From positions 1-64,000 of the forward strand of contig CAZYEV010000009.1 in assembly GCA_964646615.1 (NCBI GenBank): DNA of 64,000 nt, given 5' to 3'. Shown here piece by piece: positions 18,524 through 27,561 of the stretch. The translations under genes and the position numbers were made by a program. Source of the stretch: M3007 sp964646615 (GTDB lineage: Bacteria; Bacteroidota; Bacteroidia; Chitinophagales; Saprospiraceae). The notes below the pieces were generated by a model. It made no database searches. It was given only the letters and a program-made list of their open reading frames with translations, and was not told the origin of the DNA. The stretch's first letter is position 1, and the number at the start of each line of letters is the position of its first letter.

Positions 18524-19498
18524 ATGAAACGCTTTGCTCTTATCGGCGCTGCTGGATATGTTGCTCCCCGCCACATGCGCGCCATCAAAGAAACCGGTAA
18601 CACCCTTGTAGCGGCATTTGACCCGAACGACTCGGTCGGTATCATTGATAGCTACTTTCCTGATGCTGCTTTTTTCACCGAGTTTGAACGCTTTGACCGT
18701 TACGTCAACAAATTGGCGCGAGCTGGTCGTCCAGTGCATTATGTCAGCGTATGCTCGCCCAATTACCTGCACGATGCGCACATCCGCTTCGGACTGCGCA
18801 ACGACGCCGATGTCATTTGCGAAAAACCCTTAGTGCTCAACCCCTGGAACGTGGACGGTCTGCGCGAAATCGAGCAAGAAACGGGCCGACGGGTTTATAC
18901 CATCCTTCAGTTGCGCCTGCATCCGGCGTTGCAGGAACTCAAGCGCTATGTGGATGCCTCACCCAAAGACAAGGTTTTTGATGTGGACCTCACCTACATC
19001 ACCTCGCGCGGGCGCTGGTACTACGCCAGCTGGAAGGGCAATATCGAAAAATCGGGCGGCATTGCCACCAATATCGGCATCCACTTCTTCGACATGCTGC
19101 ATTGGATCTTCGGTGAGGTGCTCGAAAACCGCGTGTATATTCATACCCACGACCGCGCCTGCGGCTTCTTGCGCTTAGAGAAGGCTCGCGTGAACTGGTT
19201 TTTGAGCATCAACTATGACGTTCTGGCTCAGGCCCTTCAGCCTGCTAACGGCCAGCGCACCTTCCGCTCCATCACCGTAGAGGGCCGCGAGGTCGAGTTC
19301 AGCGAAGGCTTTACCGACCTGCACACCCTGAGCTACCAGAAAATTCTGGAGGGCCAGGGCTTCTCGCTGGATGAGGCGGCGCGGGCGGTAGAACTCGCCT
19401 ACCAGATCCGCACCGCTCAGCCTACAGGGTTGAACGGAGAGTACTACCACCCGTTTGCGAAACTCCCCTTAGCGCCGCATCCCTTCGAGCGCGAATAA
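18524..19498 (+). CDS. wbpB: Gfo/Idh/MocA-type sugar-nucleotide dehydrogenase (WbpB/WlbA-like)
   Basis: 324 residues. An N-terminal Rossmann fold has MKRFALIGAAGYVAPRHMRAI, where the G-A-A-G-Y-V-A-P-R-H-M-x-A-I-x-x-x-G signature is typical of WlbA/WbpB. CEKPLVLNPWNVDGL supplies the conserved Lys, and the C-terminal domain contains SGGIATNIGIHFFDMLHWIFG with the active-site His. WbpB oxidises the 3-position of UDP-GlcNAcA as the first step towards the 3-amino sugar. It forms a pair with the preceding acetyltransferase. wzc follows after 68 bases with its own promoter-like element. Confidence 0.9.
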   Translation: MKRFALIGAAGYVAPRHMRAIKETGNTLVAAFDPNDSVGIIDSYFPDAAFFTEFERFDRYVNKLARAGRPVHYVSVCSPNYLHDAHIRFGLRNDADVICEKPLVLNPWNVDGLREIEQETGRRVYTILQLRLHPALQELKRYVDASPKDKVFDVDLTYITSRGRWYYASWKGNIEKSGGIATNIGIHFFDMLHWIFGEVLENRVYIHTHDRACGFLRLEKARVNWFLSINYDVLAQALQPANGQRTFRSITVEGREVEFSEGFTDLHTLSYQKILEGQGFSLDEAARAVELAYQIRTAQPTGLNGEYYHPFAKLPLAPHPFERE

Positions 19499-19533
19499 TC
19501 GGAACGATTGTTGCCCTCATAAAAAAGAACCCG

Positions 19534-19542
19534 TAAATTCGC
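19534..19542 (+). promoter_or_regulatory. Promoter-like TAnnTTCG element with -33 TTG before wzc
   Basis: TAAATTCGC lies 24 bases before the wzc ATG, with TTG at 19511-19513 and a 20-base spacer. The T-to-C change from TAnnTTTG recurs at 17783 and 35720, so it may be an accepted variant in this genome. Confidence 0.4.
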
Positions 19543-19566
19543 CGCAGTTCAAAACCGATCTTTACT

Positions 19567-21933
19567 ATGGGAAATAATCAACTCGACGTTAAACAACTGC
19601 TGTACAAGGGCCTGCGCTACTGGTACCTTTTCGTCCTCTTTCTGGGAGGCGCCCTCACGGGTGCTTACTTTTATTTGAAATACACCCTGCCGGTGTACAA
19701 GTCGGAGGGCCTCATTTTAATAAAAGACGACGAAAACGCTGGTCAACCAGGAGCGGAAATCATCTTTACCGAGCTGGGGCTGGGCAAGAAGAACAAAATC
19801 CTCGAAAACGAGACCTTAGTGCTCACCTCAACGCCCATCATGCTGGAAGTGGTCAAGAAGTTGAACCTCAACTACCAGTACACCAGCATTGACGGGCTGA
19901 AGAAAAAGGTGCTCTACAAAGACAGCCCGGTATATGTGGTTTCCTGGCATCCGGAGACGCCCGATACCGAGATTTACGGCATCCTGACCGACAACGGCCG
20001 CGGAGGATATACCTTTGAATTGGAGGAGTATGGCCAGGTGTATGAGGGCGAGTTCGGCAAAGAGCTCAAGTTGCCGATGGGTTCTCTGACGCTATCGCGC
20101 AAGCCCGGAAAATATGCCGATACGAAGATCGGTATCCTCATCCTGTCGGAATACGGCACGGCCAAGGGGTATGCCGAGTCTATTAAGGTGGAAATCATGG
20201 GCGAGCAATCCAGCACGCTCAAAGTTTCGCTCAAAGACCACTCGGCCGAGCGGGCGCGCGATATTCTCGTCGAGCTGTTGGAGGCTTACAATGCCAACAG
20301 TATCGCTTTGCGCAATAAGGCCTACGAGAGCACCATCGAAATGGTCAATGAGCGCATCAACATGATCGCTGAAACTCTTTCGGACGCCGAGCGCAACTTA
20401 GAAGCCTACCGTCGCGCCAACGAGGTCATACAACTGGGCGCTGAGGGTACACAGCTGATGGCAGAAATGTCGTCTTACAACAAAGAAATCAACTCCGGAG
20501 AGGTGCAGATTCAAATCCTGAATGCCATCGAGGATTTTTTGATGAAAAACCGAAATAACTTTGAGTTTGTACCTACCAACCTCAGCATCAATAACCTCAC
20601 GCTGACGGCCCAATTACAGCGCTTTAATCAACTGCTCGACGAGCGCAAGAAAATGGAGCTAAATCTCGGCCCGGCTAACCCAGAGCTGTTGCTGACACAA
20701 AGAGAAATTCAAAATCTGCGGGAAACCATCATCGAAAATATTCGAGCCATCCGGCGAGATTTGGAAATCGCCACTGGCGCCAGCAAAAGCGCCCGCGCTT
20801 CGTTGGAAAGTCGTATGTACAGCCTGCCGCGTCGGGAGCGCGAGCTGCTCGAGATTGAGCGCCAGAAAGACGTTAAGGAAAAACTGTACCTCTATCTGCT
20901 GCAAAAACGCGAGGAAGCTGCTATCTCGATGGCTGTTACCAGCCCAAAAGGCCTTGTTGTGGAGCCGCCAGCGCTGAGCTATGCCAAGCTTAGCCCGAAG
21001 CCTAACCAGATCTGGCTGATTGCCTTTTTCCTGGGGCTGGCCCTGCCCATCGGGCTGATCATGTTTATCGAAAGCCTCAATGATAAGGTACAGACCGAAG
21101 ACGATATCAGCCGCCTGACGAATGTGCCCATCTACGGCGTACTGGGGCAAAGCACCAGCAAGGAGAAGCTCGTCGTTCGCGAAAATAGCCGCACGGCCAT
21201 CGCCGAAATGTTCCGCCTGCTGCGGGCCAATCTGGCCTTTATATCGCCCAACGCGCCGATTAAGACCATCTTGATGACCTCCAGCACTTCGGGCGAGGGC
21301 AAGTCCTTCATTACCCTCAACCTCGGTATGACGCTGGCCCTTTCGGGCAAAAAGGTGCTCATCGTCGAACTGGATTTGCGGCGACCCAAGCAAGAGACGT
21401 ACATGAGCATCGAGCCGGGCGAAGACGGCGTGGTGAACTACATTATCGACCACTCGATGAAATCTTCACAAATAGTGCGCAATACTGGCTTGCACCTCAA
21501 CCTCGACTTTATCGGCAGCGGGCCGGTGCCGCCCAACCCGGGTGAGCTGATTCTGTCGTCGCGTCTGCGCGAGTTGATGGCAGAAATGCGCGAGCGCTAC
21601 GACTACATCATCCTCGACGCGCCGCCCGTGGGCTTAGTGGCTGATGCTATCCAGATGCGCGACCTGGCCGACGCCACACTTTACGTCGTGCGTTCGGGGT
21701 ACACCTATAAAGGGCAGATAAGAATTATTGATGAAATAGCCAAAAACGAAAAATTGAACCGGCCCTTCATCGTGCTTAATGCCGTGCCCTTCAACAAGCC
21801 CGGCTACGGCGGCGCTACGTATGGGTATGGCTATGGCTACAACGGCAAGAGTAAAAACTACTACGAGCCGGAGCGCCGTACTAAGCAGCAGTACAAGAGC
21901 AAGGTGAAGCCGAAAACTTCGAATTTCAACTAA
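19567..21933 (+). CDS. wzc: Wzc-type polysaccharide co-polymerase with BY-kinase domain
   Basis: 788 residues. N-terminal Wzz domain with membrane helices at about 20-40 and 480-500, enclosing a long periplasmic region with coiled coils (residues about 220-460). A PxxP-containing segment after the second helix leads into a cytoplasmic tyrosine kinase/ATPase. Walker A is TSGEGKS near residue 573, Walker A' is VLIVELDLRRPK, and Walker B is YDYIILDAPPVGLVAD near 680. The C-terminus is a Tyr cluster (YGGATYGYGYGYNGK...NYYEP), the usual autophosphorylation tail. It controls chain length and export of surface polysaccharide, working with the adjacent flippase. No Wza-type outer membrane exporter is in the window. 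Confidence 0.93.
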   Translation: MGNNQLDVKQLLYKGLRYWYLFVLFLGGALTGAYFYLKYTLPVYKSEGLILIKDDENAGQPGAEIIFTELGLGKKNKILENETLVLTSTPIMLEVVKKLNLNYQYTSIDGLKKKVLYKDSPVYVVSWHPETPDTEIYGILTDNGRGGYTFELEEYGQVYEGEFGKELKLPMGSLTLSRKPGKYADTKIGILILSEYGTAKGYAESIKVEIMGEQSSTLKVSLKDHSAERARDILVELLEAYNANSIALRNKAYESTIEMVNERINMIAETLSDAERNLEAYRRANEVIQLGAEGTQLMAEMSSYNKEINSGEVQIQILNAIEDFLMKNRNNFEFVPTNLSINNLTLTAQLQRFNQLLDERKKMELNLGPANPELLLTQREIQNLRETIIENIRAIRRDLEIATGASKSARASLESRMYSLPRRERELLEIERQKDVKEKLYLYLLQKREEAAISMAVTSPKGLVVEPPALSYAKLSPKPNQIWLIAFFLGLALPIGLIMFIESLNDKVQTEDDISRLTNVPIYGVLGQSTSKEKLVVRENSRTAIAEMFRLLRANLAFISPNAPIKTILMTSSTSGEGKSFITLNLGMTLALSGKKVLIVELDLRRPKQETYMSIEPGEDGVVNYIIDHSMKSSQIVRNTGLHLNLDFIGSGPVPPNPGELILSSRLRELMAEMRERYDYIILDAPPVGLVADAIQMRDLADATLYVVRSGYTYKGQIRIIDEIAKNEKLNRPFIVLNAVPFNKPGYGGATYGYGYGYNGKSKNYYEPERRTKQQYKSKVKPKTSNFN

Positions 21934-21950
21934 CCTGCCGCACGCGAGTC

Positions 21951-23414
21951 ATGTCGCAGAGCCTCAGTGAGCGTTCGCTGGCGGCGGTGGGCTGGGCCGT
22001 GCTGGATAAGTTCAGCGGCAGCGTGCTCAGCTTCGTCGTTACCATTTTGCTGGCGCGGCTGCTATCGCCCGAAGATTTCGGCGTTGTGGCCATGGTCATG
22101 GTCTTCTTCGACTTTTCGGCAGTGTTTGTCGAGAGCGGCTTCTCTACAGCGCTCATTCGGGAAAAGACCATCAGCGAGGCGGACAAGTCCACGACATTTC
22201 TGTTCAACCTTGCCGCGGCGGTGTTGCTCTATGGCGTTCTTTTTGTAGCAGCGCCCTACATCGCTGCATTCTTTCACCAGCCATTGCTGACGACGATAGT
22301 GCGCGTTATGGGCATCAGCCTCATCGTCAACGCGTTGTCTATCGTGCAGCACAGTGTACTCATCCAACAGATTGATTTCAAGACGCAGACGCTGGTGCGC
22401 CTGGCGGGTGTAGCCCTTTCGGGAGGCGCGGCGGTGTCTATGGCGTATTCGGGCTGGGGCGTATGGAGTCTGGTCGCGCGGTTTATGGTGCTCGACCTGG
22501 TAACGACCGTGCTCTACTGGATACTGGGCGGCTGGCGGCCCAGCGGGCAGTTCAGCCGGGAGTCCTTTCGACGGCTGTTCGGCTTCGGCTGGCGTATTCT
22601 GGCGGCTGCTGTGTTAGACAAATTCTACTTCCACATTTACAAGTTGCTCATTGGGCGCTTCTTCAGCGCCGCGGCCCTGGGCTATTACAGCCAGGCGGGC
22701 AATTTCACCAATATGGTCATCAACACCCTGTTCCGCACCGTGCAGTCGGTTACATATCCGGTGCTGGCCAAGTTGCAGGACGATCCCGAAAAGCTCAAGG
22801 CCGGCTATCGCAAAATGTTACAGCTGAGCTCGTTCATCATCGTGCCGGCCCTGACGGTGCTGGCTGTGCTGGCCGAGCCGGTGGTGGTCGTGTTGGTCGG
22901 AGAAAAATGGCTGCCCTGCGTGCCGATGTTGCAACTGCTCTGCCTGTCGGGCCTGACCATTCACTTCAGCACAGTCAACCTCAACATGTTGCTGGTGCTG
23001 GGGCGCTCCGATTTGAGTTTGCGGCTCGAAGTGCTCAAAAAAATTGTCATTACGCTGGCCATCATCGCCGGTATCTCGTTTGGCATTTACGGCCTCATCA
23101 TCGGTGAGGTCATTGCTGCTTACGTCAATCTGCTCATCAACGTGTGGTACTCGAAGCAACTGCTGCGCTATTCGTTTGGCGAGCAGTTGCGCGATATTGC
23201 CCCAACGCTGCTTATCAGCGCTTTGGTGGGCGGCCTGATGTTTGGGCTGAAAAACGCGCCGCTGGCGCAAGGCCTGACCTCGCTACTGTTCCTGGCCGTG
23301 GCTGCCGGCGCAGCTTATTTAGGTCTGCACCTGCTGGCTAAAACCGAAGAAGTGCAGTTTATCCGACATACCCTTCTGCCAAAAGCCCTGAAAATGGTGA
23401 GCAAGCGGAGCTGA
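21951..23414 (+). CDS. Wzx-like polysaccharide flippase (MOP superfamily)
   Basis: 487 residues with 12-14 hydrophobic segments. The opening SLSERSLAAVGWAVLDKFSGSVLSFVVTILLARLLSPEDFGVVAMVMVFFDFSAVFVESGFSTALIRE is the typical WzxC/TuaB-type flippase N-terminus (ARLLSPEDFG). Members flip undecaprenyl-linked repeat units across the inner membrane. It follows wzc by 17 bases and precedes a glycosyltransferase, fitting a Wzx/Wzy-type pathway. No Wzy polymerase is evident here. Confidence 0.92.
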   Translation: MSQSLSERSLAAVGWAVLDKFSGSVLSFVVTILLARLLSPEDFGVVAMVMVFFDFSAVFVESGFSTALIREKTISEADKSTTFLFNLAAAVLLYGVLFVAAPYIAAFFHQPLLTTIVRVMGISLIVNALSIVQHSVLIQQIDFKTQTLVRLAGVALSGGAAVSMAYSGWGVWSLVARFMVLDLVTTVLYWILGGWRPSGQFSRESFRRLFGFGWRILAAAVLDKFYFHIYKLLIGRFFSAAALGYYSQAGNFTNMVINTLFRTVQSVTYPVLAKLQDDPEKLKAGYRKMLQLSSFIIVPALTVLAVLAEPVVVVLVGEKWLPCVPMLQLLCLSGLTIHFSTVNLNMLLVLGRSDLSLRLEVLKKIVITLAIIAGISFGIYGLIIGEVIAAYVNLLINVWYSKQLLRYSFGEQLRDIAPTLLISALVGGLMFGLKNAPLAQGLTSLLFLAVAAGAAYLGLHLLAKTEEVQFIRHTLLPKALKMVSKRS

Positions 23415-23464
23415 ATTTGCCCTCCGGAATCACCGCTATCCTGAAACCTTTACAACAAAAAACA

Positions 23465-24343
23465 ATGTCTGACGTCGCCGTACACGTGTACATGCTCGCC
23501 TACAACGTAGAGCGCTACATTGCCCAGGCTATTGAAGGCGTGCTGGCGCAACAATCGGATTTTCCGGTGCGGCTCTTCATTGGCGAAGATTGCTCGCAGG
23601 ACAGCACGCCAGACATCTGTCGGGCATACGCCGAAAGGTATCCCGACCGAGTGGTTTTTCTGCCTGCTGAGCGCAATATGGGTATCACGGCCAATACAGC
23701 GCGCATGCTGCCCTATTGCACGGCGAAGTATATGGCCATTTGCGACGGCGACGACGTTTGGATAGACCCACGCAAGCTGCAAAAACAGGTGGATTTTCTG
23801 GAAAGCCATCCGGATTACGGCGTGTCCTATTCGGATGTGGAAGTCATTTCGGAGACGGGAGCCTCCGTAGCAGCACCGGATTACGAAGCGCTTCGGGAAT
23901 GCTATGCCGAAGGCGACGTTTTTACGCAGTTACTGACGGGCAATTTTATCAACAACTCCACGGCGGTGGTGCGGCGTGCGCTGTTGCGCGATTTCCACTT
24001 AGACCCTTCGCGCGATTACACCATCTCCGACTATTTTTTATGGCTCCACGTGGCCGCGCGGGCCAAAGTCCATTTCCTGCCCGAACGGACGACGGCGTAT
24101 CGCTGGCACACGACCAACACCACGCAATCGGAAGAGCGGGCGCGTCAGAACCAGCGCAAATACCAGTCTATCCTGGGCGAGGTTCTGCTGGATTTTGACC
24201 GCCAAAACCACCGCCTATTAGGACGGCAGGAAAAGGCGGTTATCTTTCGGAAAACCCTCTCGGCGCTTTACCGGACGCCGTCAGCGGCGCTGAGGCAGCG
24301 CTTGCAACTGCTTCCTTTACTCCTTCGCTACCTTCCTGTCTGA
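23465..24343 (+). CDS. Family 2 glycosyltransferase
   Basis: 292 residues from the ATG at 23465; an ATG at 23417 adds 16 residues with no family support. GT-A fold signatures: VYMLAYNVERYIAQAIEGVLAQQ, IGEDCSQDSTPDICRAYAERYPDRV, then MAICDGDDVWIDPRKLQKQVDFLE, with the DGDD serving as the metal-binding D-x-D. Family 2 enzymes transfer a sugar from a nucleotide donor to the lipid-linked chain; donor and acceptor are unknown. It sits between the flippase and the cytidylyltransferase in the same direction. Confidence 0.92.
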   Translation: MSDVAVHVYMLAYNVERYIAQAIEGVLAQQSDFPVRLFIGEDCSQDSTPDICRAYAERYPDRVVFLPAERNMGITANTARMLPYCTAKYMAICDGDDVWIDPRKLQKQVDFLESHPDYGVSYSDVEVISETGASVAAPDYEALRECYAEGDVFTQLLTGNFINNSTAVVRRALLRDFHLDPSRDYTISDYFLWLHVAARAKVHFLPERTTAYRWHTTNTTQSEERARQNQRKYQSILGEVLLDFDRQNHRLLGRQEKAVIFRKTLSALYRTPSAALRQRLQLLPLLLRYLPV

Positions 24344-24362
24344 ACCCAATAACACGGTCTTT

Positions 24363-25139
24363 ATGAAAGTACTCATCCTCGCTGGCGGTTATGGCTCGCG
24401 TCTGAGCGAAGAAACCGGTTTGCGCCCTAAGCCTATGGTCGAAATTGGCGGTCGCCCTATCCTGTGGCACATCATGAAAATTTACGGCCATTATGGGCAC
24501 ACCGATTTCATCATCCTGTGCGGCTACAAGGCCTATGTCATCAAGGAGTATTTTGCCCAATACTTCCTGCACCATTCTGACGTAACGTTCGACCTGCGCA
24601 CCAACCAGATGGAGGTGCATAACAACGTCAGCGAGCCCTGGCGCGTAACGCTGCTCGATACCGGGCTGGACACCATGACGGGCGGGCGCGTACTGCGGGC
24701 CAAACCGTACATCGAACCGGGCGAGCCGTTTATGCTTACCTATGGCGACGGTGTTTCGAACGTGGACATCAATGCCCTGTTGCGCTTCCATCGCGCCCAT
24801 GGGCGCGCCATTACCATGACCTCCAGCCAGCCCGAGGGCCGCTTCGGCGCCTTAGATATCGGCGAGGGCGGTCAGGTGAGCCAGTTCGTCGAGAAGCCCA
24901 AAGGCCAGGGCGGTTGGATCAACGCTGGCTTTTTTGTGTGCGAGTACAAGGTGTTTGACTACATCACCGAGGGCGATGCCACCATCTTCGAGCGCACGCC
25001 ATTGGAAAAGCTGGCCGCCGATGGGGAACTCTTCACCTACCAGCATCCTGGCTTTTGGCACCCCATGGATACCCTGCGCGACAAAATGAACTTAGACCGC
25101 CTGTGGAGCAGTGGCCAGGCGCCCTGGAAACTGTGGTAA
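24363..25139 (+). CDS. rfbF: Glucose-1-phosphate cytidylyltransferase
   Basis: 258 residues. Nucleotidyltransferase opening MKVLILAGGYGSRLSEETGLRPKPMVEIGGRPILWHIMK, with the family-specific YGHYGHTDFIILCGYKAYVIKEYF, TGLDTMTGGRVLRAKPYI, LTYGDGVSNVDI and the C-terminal FWHPMDTLRDKMNLDRLWSSGQAPWKLW. RfbF makes CDP-glucose from CTP and glucose-1-phosphate, the entry to 3,6-dideoxyhexoses. The next enzyme, CDP-glucose 4,6-dehydratase (rfbG), is not adjacent: this is the last plus-strand gene of the cluster. It converges on the HAEPLF gene. Confidence 0.95.
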   Translation: MKVLILAGGYGSRLSEETGLRPKPMVEIGGRPILWHIMKIYGHYGHTDFIILCGYKAYVIKEYFAQYFLHHSDVTFDLRTNQMEVHNNVSEPWRVTLLDTGLDTMTGGRVLRAKPYIEPGEPFMLTYGDGVSNVDINALLRFHRAHGRAITMTSSQPEGRFGALDIGEGGQVSQFVEKPKGQGGWINAGFFVCEYKVFDYITEGDATIFERTPLEKLAADGELFTYQHPGFWHPMDTLRDKMNLDRLWSSGQAPWKLW

Positions 25140-25150
25140 ACCACTCACAC

Positions 25151-26017
25151 TCAGAGGTGGTGCGGCGGTTCGTAGATCAGCCGCAAAAACGTGCTCAGCC
25201 GCTCATTTTTTCGACTGGCCGGAATGCCCACTACAATGCCAATGAGCAGGTTATCCGCAATGCTTACGCGCATCTGCGGGCGCATGACCATGTGGAAGTA
25301 TTCGCGATTAAATTCTTTGTTGAACTCTACGCCGACAAAATTGCGCGTGCCTGTGATCATGTAATGAACGTTCGTATTCCATTGCATTTCGGCGTGCCAT
25401 TTTCCGGAGGCAAAGCCCTGGTGAAGCACCGGGCCGGCGTAGATGAGGGTGTGCCAGTTGTTGCCCCAGCGTTTGGCGCCTACAAAAAAGGGATTATACA
25501 GATTGCCCGTAAAGCGCAGCGAGCGCTCGCGAAAAGGAGCCGTCTCCAGCTCGTGCAGGTAGCCGATGGCCATGGAGGTCTTCCATTGCTGAGATACCAG
25601 AAAGGTGTACTGGGCGGCAAACTTCAAGCCGTTGAGCTTGCTGTAGGGGCGCTCGTCGTTAGCACCTTTTCCGTTGGAGTTGTAGTAAAACGTAAAGGGC
25701 AGTTCGACCTCCAGACCTAAGCGGTTGATGGGCGCCCATTCGTATTCGACCAAGGCCAGATAGCTGTCGTAGCGATTGTTGTCGGTCAGGCCCAGTCCGA
25801 CGTTCCATTCGCGCTCGCCTTTTCGGGCGCCGAGGTCGCGGATGAGGTCTATGAACAGCGGTTCGGCATGCAGCACTTTATCCGGTTCAAAGTGGTATTG
25901 CACCTCGGCAATGTACAGGCTGTCAGCCGTTTCGTTGGAAACTTGCGAAAAAGACGGGAAGGCTGTCAGGAGAAATAGCGCAGCCAACAGGGTGTATTTT
26001 CGGAATGGAGTGTTCAT
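25151..26017 (-). CDS. HAEPLF-type exported protein, probably an outer membrane beta-barrel
   Basis: 288 residues from the ATG at 26017, giving a signal peptide (...ALFLLTAFPSFSQ). The mature part opens with VLHAEPLFIDLIRDLGARKGEREWNVGLGL, a motif I recall as conserved in uncharacterised Bacteroidota proteins. It continues with alternating amphipathic strands (YDSYLALVEYEWAPINRLGLEVELPFTFYY, FAAQYTFL, WHTLIYAGPVLHQGF, EMQWNTNVHYMIT, ISIADNLLIGIVVG), suggesting an outer-membrane barrel of about 10-12 strands. Function unknown. It is the third gene of the corA operon, 105 bases after the 134-residue protein, so a role with metal or ion transport is possible but unproven. Confidence 0.75.
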   Translation of the reverse strand: MNTPFRKYTLLAALFLLTAFPSFSQVSNETADSLYIAEVQYHFEPDKVLHAEPLFIDLIRDLGARKGEREWNVGLGLTDNNRYDSYLALVEYEWAPINRLGLEVELPFTFYYNSNGKGANDERPYSKLNGLKFAAQYTFLVSQQWKTSMAIGYLHELETAPFRERSLRFTGNLYNPFFVGAKRWGNNWHTLIYAGPVLHQGFASGKWHAEMQWNTNVHYMITGTRNFVGVEFNKEFNREYFHMVMRPQMRVSIADNLLIGIVVGIPASRKNERLSTFLRLIYEPPHHL

Positions 26018-26122
26018 AGCAAATGTGTTATGGCGTTTTTTGTTTTGAATAAACCGGAAAAGCGGATGAGGCGCCACAGGTTAACGTGGCGCATGAAAAG
26101 GTAAGAACAGGAGGGAGAGGGT

Positions 26123-26527
26123 TCAGGCCACTTCGGGAGGTGGGGTGAGGACGTCGTAGGCGAGCGAAGGCAGGAGGTTCGCGTCGGGTAAGGCCTGAAT
26201 TTTGGGCATGCTTGCCGGGAGCTCTACGGGTAGGGCCGGGAGCAATACGACTTCCAGGAGGAATGGGGTTGCGGCTTTGATAGGGCGGCTGTTTTCGGGC
26301 TGATTGCAGTCGGCATCGTCGTGTTCGGGCACTGCATTTTCAACGTGCAGCGTATGCTCCAAGAGGATTTCCACTACCGACTCGATATCGTTGTAGGCCA
26401 GGTTTTCCGGCGTGCCCGGCAGACCAGGGTCGGGCGCGTCGGCGCAAATATTGAAGAGGTACAGCGCCATCAGCGTGCACCACGTGCGCGTCAGGGAATG
26501 TGCTCGAATGCGAGAGAGCAGGGTCAT
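26123..26527 (-). CDS. Uncharacterised small exported protein coupled to corA
   Basis: 134 residues. The N-terminus (TWCTLMALYLFNICAD) looks like a signal or membrane segment. Next comes NICADAPDPGLPGTPENLAYNDIESVVEILLEHTLHVENAVPEHDDAD, which is acidic and His-containing, then a Pro-rich tail. Its ATG overlaps the corA stop as TGATG, implying translational coupling. I do not recognise a named family. The His/Asp/Glu-rich middle could bind metal, which would fit corA, but that is inference. Confidence 0.7.
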   Translation of the reverse strand: MTLLSRIRAHSLTRTWCTLMALYLFNICADAPDPGLPGTPENLAYNDIESVVEILLEHTLHVENAVPEHDDADCNQPENSRPIKAATPFLLEVVLLPALPVELPASMPKIQALPDANLLPSLAYDVLTPPPEVA

Positions 26528-27546
26528 CAGAGCACCTTGCGTTTTTTCATTACCCAGTACAGCAGGGCCGTGATTAGCCCGGATAGCAGGATAGTGAGGT
26601 AAAACATCCAGGGTTTGTCTGGCACGCCGTTGTCAATGTTCATGCCGAAATACGACGATATCAGCGTAGGCACCATGAGTACTACGGTGATCACGGTCAG
26701 CCGGTGGATGACCACGCTCAGGTTATTGGAGATGATGCTGGAATAGGCGTCCATCGTGCCGCTCAGGATGTTCGTATAGACGTTGGCCATCGAAAGCGCC
26801 TGGGAGTTGTCAATGATGATGTCCTCGAACAGGTCGGTCAGGTCTTCGTCGCCGTTAATGTGCAGGAAGTCCGTGCGCTTCATCTTCATTTTCAGTAACT
26901 CATTGGCGTTCAGTGAGTTGACAAAGTAAACCAGGCTTTTTTCAATGGCGAGCATTTGCTTGATCTCTTCATTTCGGCTGGAGTGCATCAGCTCTTTTTC
27001 AATGATGTTGCGCCGCAAGTTGAGTTTCTTGAGGTAAGAGAGGTAATAGTACACGTTCTGCTCCAGAATTTGCAGCACAAACCGCTTTTCATCGGCAGGG
27101 TCGAAGCGCCGGATTTTGCCCTGACGAAAAACCTCGAGCACGGGTGTCTCGAAGGCCGAGATGGTCAGGACGTTTTCGATAGTCAGGATGATGCCAATAG
27201 GTACGGTGATGAAGATAGCCTCGTTAGCGTGATCGGCGTTTTCGTTGAGCACGGGCGTGTTGACGAGGATAAAACGCACGTCGCCGTCGCGCTCGTATCG
27301 GGCGCGTTCGTCTAAGTCGAGCGAGTCCGTCAGGAAAGCGACGTCAAACTCGAGCAAGCGGGCGATTTCCTCCAGTTCTTCCGGGGCAAAAGGAGGCGTC
27401 AGATCCACCCAGCAGCCAGGCTCCAGCTCGGGCAGTTCCACGAGTCGTCGTTTTTCGCGTGCGTAATAACGGATCACTGTCCATAGAGCGTTGAATGGGT
27501 GAAAAAGTATGCCTTTGAGTGCCGTAAAAGTACCTTTTCCTGGCAT
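26527..27546 (-). CDS. corA: CorA-family divalent cation transporter
   Basis: 339 residues. Large N-terminal cytosolic domain (1-275) with long helices, then two membrane helices (about 280-300 and 313-333). The first ends in YFGMNI, the GMN selectivity motif of CorA/Mrs2 channels. Imports Mg2+ and can carry Co2+ or Ni2+; some relatives export Zn2+. The ATG at 27546 lies 16 bases after a perfect -7 element. First gene of a three-gene operon with the 134-residue protein and the HAEPLF protein. No Mg-sensing riboswitch is visible in the very short leader. Confidence 0.95.
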   Translation of the reverse strand: MPGKGTFTALKGILFHPFNALWTVIRYYAREKRRLVELPELEPGCWVDLTPPFAPEELEEIARLLEFDVAFLTDSLDLDERARYERDGDVRFILVNTPVLNENADHANEAIFITVPIGIILTIENVLTISAFETPVLEVFRQGKIRRFDPADEKRFVLQILEQNVYYYLSYLKKLNLRRNIIEKELMHSSRNEEIKQMLAIEKSLVYFVNSLNANELLKMKMKRTDFLHINGDEDLTDLFEDIIIDNSQALSMANVYTNILSGTMDAYSSIISNNLSVVIHRLTVITVVLMVPTLISSYFGMNIDNGVPDKPWMFYLTILLSGLITALLYWVMKKRKVL

Positions 27547-27561
27547 TTACGCATTGGCGGC

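Noticed and set aside
17395..18645. 416-residue minus-strand frame across the T9SS protein end, palindrome and acetyltransferase
   Set aside because: It crosses three real features and has no recognisable domain.
25140..25161. ACCAC...GTGGT inverted repeat between rfbF and the HAEPLF gene
   Set aside because: Only five to six base pairs, overlapping the coding end, with no T run; too weak to call a terminator.
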